This document shows, in pieces, positions 14,582 to 17,459 of a DNA stretch of 17,459 nt. Below the pieces are notes generated by a model. The model was given only the letters and a program-made list of their open reading frames with translations, did not search any database and was not told where the DNA came from. How positions within the stretch are numbered: position 1 is the first letter of the stretch; each line of letters starts with the position of its first letter. The DNA is from UBA3006 sp031401235 (lineage in GTDB: Bacteria > Actinomycetota > Acidimicrobiia > Acidimicrobiales > Ilumatobacteraceae). A program made the position numbers and the translations under genes. The stretch lies in contig JANNRJ010000011.1 of NCBI GenBank assembly GCA_031401235.1, forward strand, positions 1 to 17,459, read 5' to 3'.

Positions 14582-14842
14582 GAATGCGGATAACCCGATG
14601 CGTCCAACATGCGAATTTGGCTGTAAACATCCGTTAATGTGCGCGGTTTGAAAAGAGTTGGCACTCCAACTTGGGATACGGAGACCGTGTCTATAGCCAC
14701 AATTTCGGCAATCATTTCCTCGATGAAGTCTGACTCAAGATCATGGATTTTGGCAGAGATTTTCGTTGACCGGTGGGGGAAAAGATATAACGCGGGTCGC
14801 ACCTATCTAAATCGGAGCAGATCCGATGCTCACCGCGAACAT
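14545..14842 (-). pseudogene. Remnant of a formyltransferase-like gene (frameshifted, internally deleted)
   Basis: Just after the stop of the adjacent GT2 gene, one frame reads DLDRCDPRYIF. The next frame, from an A4 run on the plus strand at 14780-14783 (T4 on the coding strand), continues as FPHRSTKIS. Restoring one T gives DPRYIFFPHRS, the pattern of formyltransferase-like proteins of polysaccharide loci. The second frame then reads LESDFIEEMIAEIV, VGVPTLFKPR, TLTDVYSQIRMLDASGYP and stops at 14545. That is the C-terminal part of the same family. The N-terminal catalytic region and an internal block are missing, as judged from memory of family length (over 200 residues). A short GTG-initiated frame at 14802 is open but encodes only the C-terminal fragment, so it is not called as a gene. 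Confidence 0.6.
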
Positions 14843-15790
14843 CTAGGGAATTTCTAAATCTCGGCGCCTTTCGAACTCGACAATATAAAGGGGACGGTTC
14901 TTTGACTCCTTGAAGATCCTGCCGACATACAGCCCTATTAAACCCAGAGACAACAGTTGAATACCGGCCATCAGAGTGATTAGCGAAATAATAGTTGTGA
15001 ATCCTAGAATTAGTTTTGTTGGATCCAGTATCCGTGAAACCACCGCAAAAAACATATAGGCAAATGAGGAAATAGATAAAGTCATACCAAATGTCAAAAC
15101 CACCTTCAATGGTTTATCTGAAAATGACGTAATCCCATCTAACGCAAGTATGATCATTTTGCTTAAGGAATAGTGCGTCGATCCAAATTCTCGACCTTCG
15201 CGGTGATACTTCAACGGCGTTTGACGAAATCCCACCCATGACACCAGGCCCCGCATGTAACGGTTATTTTCAGGGCATTTCTTGAGCGCCTCGACCACTT
15301 TGCGGTCCAAAAGTCGGAAGTCGCCGACATCAATAGGAATACTGTGGTCAGACAATCGAGAGAGCAGTCGATAAAAGAATTTTGCCGTTGCACGCTTGAA
15401 TCGAGACTCTGAAAGTCGTGACGCCCGAACCCCGTACACAACATCAAAACCCTGTCGATGAAGTTCCAGCATCTCCAGAATTATTTCGGGTGGATCTTGC
15501 AAATCTGAATCGATGACAACAACTGCATCACCCAACGAATAGTCAAGCCCGGCCGTAATTGCTAGCTGATGCCCGAAGTTCCTTGACAATTTAATGACTC
15601 GAGTTCGATAATCATGCTCAACAATTTCCAGAAGTACATTCAATGACTTGTCTACTGATCCATCGTCAACATACAAAATCTCAAAACTAATATTCGCTTG
15701 TTCAAGGACTTGCAGTAAACGTCGATGAAACGTGTAAATTCCGTCTTCCTCGTTGAAAACTGGTGCGACAATGGATAGATCAACTGTCAC
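14843..15790 (-). CDS. GtrB/DPM1-like polyprenyl-phosphate glycosyltransferase (GT2)
   Basis: The 315-residue protein is the most canonical of the three GT2 enzymes here: DLSIVAPVFNEEDG (4-17), YVDDGSVDKS (40-49), KLSRNFGHQLAITAGLDY (67-84), and VVIDSDLQDPPE (91-102). GDFRLLDRKV (156-165), MRGLVSWVGFRQ (179-190) and two transmembrane helices (about 228-252 and 264-290) follow, ending in IFKESKNRPLYIV. It should load a hexose or deoxyhexose onto polyprenyl phosphate. GTG 15790 is the start; no ATG or other GTG gives a better fit to the family N-terminus. The candidate ribosome-binding site AGGG lies inside a hairpin. The gene is transcribed into the formyltransferase remnant, which was probably its operon partner. 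Confidence 0.9.
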   Translation of the reverse strand: MTVDLSIVAPVFNEEDGIYTFHRRLLQVLEQANISFEILYVDDGSVDKSLNVLLEIVEHDYRTRVIKLSRNFGHQLAITAGLDYSLGDAVVVIDSDLQDPPEIILEMLELHRQGFDVVYGVRASRLSESRFKRATAKFFYRLLSRLSDHSIPIDVGDFRLLDRKVVEALKKCPENNRYMRGLVSWVGFRQTPLKYHREGREFGSTHYSLSKMIILALDGITSFSDKPLKVVLTFGMTLSISSFAYMFFAVVSRILDPTKLILGFTTIISLITLMAGIQLLSLGLIGLYVGRIFKESKNRPLYIVEFERRRDLEIP

Positions 15791-15794
15791 GTGA

Positions 15795-15818
15795 TGCCCT
15801 ACATAATTTCGTAGGGCA
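15795..15818 (-). promoter_or_regulatory. Hairpin covering the ribosome-binding site of the GT2 gene
   Basis: TGCCCTAC (15795-15802) and GTAGGGCA (15811-15818) form a perfect 8-bp stem with an 8-base loop. In the minus-strand transcript the 3' arm contains AGGG, six bases before the GTG start at 15790, so the stem would hide the ribosome-binding site. The structure is seen in sequence; a regulatory role is inferred. Confidence 0.45.
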
Positions 15819-15985
15819 ATAAATATCCCTCATGTCCGCCAGAATAACAGGTCATTTATGCACCAACAATTGCTCAACGAAGAAGCACAAATTTTACAAA
15901 CTATTTTGACACTCGGCTAGAGCAGCGCACGGATTTGCCCAGCCTTGGTTACCTCCGTGATGTGCACCAAAATAGGACAACGAAG

Positions 15986-16042
15986 CCGCTTGACGTCACG
16001 CGATCGATTGATGCTTTGATCTACTAATAATGCTCGGCGATT
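15986..16042 (-). pseudogene. Degenerate copy of the 5' part of the DegT aminotransferase gene
   Basis: This 57-base segment matches 12499-12555, inside the intact aminotransferase gene, at all but about six positions. Read in the aminotransferase frame it encodes EH-Y-stop-stop-IKASIDRVTSSG, where the intact gene has EHRQQIKASIDRVMSSG: two CAG codons have become TAG. Beyond the matching block weak similarity continues as GFVVL against GLFVLG, then ends. It lies about 20 bases past the ilvA stop. It is either the remnant of a second aminotransferase gene or of a recombination event at the island edge. The rest of 15819-15985 shows no gene. Confidence 0.8.
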
Positions 16043-16062
16043 CAAAATGAGGACGACTAGTA

Positions 16063-17286
16063 CTATCGACCCTTGATCGCAGTGACGTCGTAGCCTTCGG
16101 CTCTTGCGGCATTGAGTAGCGCTTCCGCATGTTCGGAACCACGGATCTCCAATGCAACCTGAACGCCGGTTTCGCGCACGTGCAGGTCAAGACCTTCGCG
16201 CACGTGCTGGACTTCGATGAGATTGGCCCCAAGATCGGCGAAGATCGTCAGCAAACGTGCCAATCCACCGGGTCGGTCGGCAATTCGGACGAACACAATG
16301 AGCCGCCGACCGGCTTTCGTTTCATGACGACGTACGAGATTGGGAATCAGCCCGAGGTCCACATTTCCGCCAGATAGAACGACGCAAGTAGTCCCTGTCT
16401 TTGCCGGGGTCACCTTTGCCGTGAGAAGTGCCGAAACTCCAACTGCGCCGCCGCCTTCAACATATAGTTTCGCTCGTTCCATCAGCAGCATCATGGCGTC
16501 GGCGACACTGTCTTCATCCACTTCAATAATGTCGTCGACCCATTTACGAATGAGTGGTTCGGTGATCACACCCGGGTGCTTGACGGCAATGCCATCAGCC
16601 AGAGTGAGTACGGGACCAGTTGGCATCTCACCATATATATAAGGTGCACACGATGAGATCTGGACTCCGATCACGCGGATGCTCGGTTTGTGTAATTTCA
16701 GGGCGATCGCCACACCGCTGAGCAAGCCACCTCCACCGAGGGGAACAACAACTTGAGTCAGATCGTCAATATCTTCCAGCAGTTCTAATCCCAGTGTTCC
16801 TTGGCCTGTAATTACGTCAACATCATCAAACGGATGACAAAAGGCCATTTTTGCATCTTCGGCGCGAACCCGTGCCATCGCGACCGCAGATTCCACATTG
16901 TCACCACCTTCAAGCACGGTTGCGCCGTAACTTCGGCATGCGGCTATTTTGGAAAGTGATGCGCCACGTGGCACGAATATTTCACACGGCACACCCAACT
17001 GTCGGGCTGCAAGCGCAAGCGCCTGGGCATGATTTCCCGCGCTTCCGGCCACGACGCCGTTGCGCGCGGCTGAACCCAAACGCGAGACCTTGTTGATCGC
17101 TCCACGAATCTTGAAGGCCCCAGTCCGTTGCAAAGTCTCTGCCTTCAACACGATCTTGCCACCGAGGCGCTCACTTAGGTAGGCCGAAGGAGTTACCGGC
17201 GTGTGTTCGACAGTTCCAGCTCCCACCGCTCGAGCGAGGCGAATGTCATCAAGAGTGATCTCCACCGCGTCGTTGTTTTTTAACAT
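16063..17286 (-). CDS. ilvA: Threonine ammonia-lyase (threonine dehydratase) with ACT domain
   Basis: The 407-residue fold-type II PLP enzyme has KAETLQRTGAFKIRGA with PLP lysine Lys59, SAGNHAQALA (82-91), the phosphate-binding loop GGGGLLSG (184-191), and VVLSGGNVDLGLI (302-314). A C-terminal ACT domain begins at about 328 (RLIVFVRIADRPGGLARLL). It deaminates threonine to 2-oxobutanoate, the first step of isoleucine synthesis; the single-ACT form of about 400 residues is the short type. The gene is visibly more GC-rich than the polysaccharide genes and belongs to the core chromosome, marking the edge of the island. Its start is only 20 bases from a divergent short frame. Confidence 0.93.
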   Translation of the reverse strand: MLKNNDAVEITLDDIRLARAVGAGTVEHTPVTPSAYLSERLGGKIVLKAETLQRTGAFKIRGAINKVSRLGSAARNGVVAGSAGNHAQALALAARQLGVPCEIFVPRGASLSKIAACRSYGATVLEGGDNVESAVAMARVRAEDAKMAFCHPFDDVDVITGQGTLGLELLEDIDDLTQVVVPLGGGGLLSGVAIALKLHKPSIRVIGVQISSCAPYIYGEMPTGPVLTLADGIAVKHPGVITEPLIRKWVDDIIEVDEDSVADAMMLLMERAKLYVEGGGAVGVSALLTAKVTPAKTGTTCVVLSGGNVDLGLIPNLVRRHETKAGRRLIVFVRIADRPGGLARLLTIFADLGANLIEVQHVREGLDLHVRETGVQVALEIRGSEHAEALLNAARAEGYDVTAIKGR

Positions 17287-17306
17287 ACTGCGTCTACGGT
17301 ATCTCT

Positions 17307-17459
17307 ATGCGCACTCTTCTTGTTGCCAACTTGGGAGACGCCGATGCTGGCTATGTTGGGGCACGTTTTGCCGACTTCGATTTCGAATGACAGTCTACTG
17401 GGCGAACTTGAGGCACTCACTCAGCCGATAGTCACCACCAGAGGTATTTCCGATCGCGT
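17307..17459 (+). pseudogene. Start of a divergent gene with apparent frameshift; identity unsure
   Basis: From ATG 17307 a frame reads MRTLLVANLGDADAGYVGAR and ends after 27 codons at a TGA (17388-17390). Another frame is open past that point to the window edge (DSLLGELEALTQPI), as if one base had been lost or gained near 17385. The N-terminal pattern vaguely recalls class I glutamine amidotransferases, but the part seen is too short to assign. It is divergent from ilvA. It could be a decayed gene, a sequencing error, or no gene at all. Confidence 0.3.

Noticed and set aside
14545..14802. An 85-codon frame that could be called a hypothetical protein
   Set aside because: It is only the C-terminal part of a formyltransferase-like protein whose upstream part lies in another frame, so it was treated as a pseudogene.
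1..17459. tRNA, rRNA, CRISPR arrays, insertion sequences, phage genes, defence systems
   Set aside because: No tRNA cloverleaf, spaced direct repeats, transposase or integrase motifs, or defence-type domains were seen on reading both strands.

Overview
The window is a surface-polysaccharide (O-antigen-like or cell-wall glycan) biosynthesis island, ending on the right at a housekeeping threonine dehydratase gene. Base composition is moderate, with frequent GTG/TTG starts. One gene has a -10-like box six bases before a GTG start, which looks leaderless. This weakly suggests a member of the Actinomycetota, but nothing in the window fixes the taxon.

Left part (1-6168). A minus-strand gene running off the left edge encodes a class I/II PLP aminotransferase fused in frame to the N-terminal domain of an acetolactate-synthase-like thiamine diphosphate (TPP) enzyme. 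It is divergent from an extended-SDR NAD-dependent sugar epimerase/dehydratase. Next come a minus-strand pair, an RfbH/DdhC (E1) type 3-dehydrase with its complete [2Fe-2S] motif and a GtrB-like polyprenyl-phosphate glycosyltransferase, overlapping by ATGA. Divergent from these is a TylC3/NovU-type sugar C-methyltransferase. Together they suggest 3,6-dideoxy and/or branched-chain sugar chemistry, possibly yersiniose-like carbon-chain addition by the TPP enzyme.

Middle part (6202-10056). Two large polytopic membrane proteins resembling GT-C glycosyltransferases probably use the polyprenyl-phosphate sugars made by the three GT2 enzymes of the window, outside the membrane.

Right part (10041-15790). 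A minus-strand operon (DegT-family aminotransferase, GT2, WxcM/FdtA-type 3,4-ketoisomerase) predicts a dTDP-3-amino-3,6-dideoxyhexose. A divergent plus-strand cassette (dedicated acyl carrier protein, FabH-like condensing enzyme, PseH-like GNAT) predicts N-acylation of an amino sugar with an acyl group built on that carrier protein. It meets a decayed formyltransferase-like gene tail to tail, then another GtrB-like glycosyltransferase whose ribosome-binding site lies in a hairpin.

Right flank (15791-17459). A degenerate 57-base copy of the 5' part of the DegT aminotransferase gene sits just beyond ilvA. After ilvA comes a divergent, apparently frameshifted gene start. Two gene remnants and the duplicated segment mark this side of the island as a site of repeated rearrangement. 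Genes supplying the nucleotide-sugar precursors (RmlA/RmlB, DdhA/DdhB) and the E1 reductase partner are not in the window.
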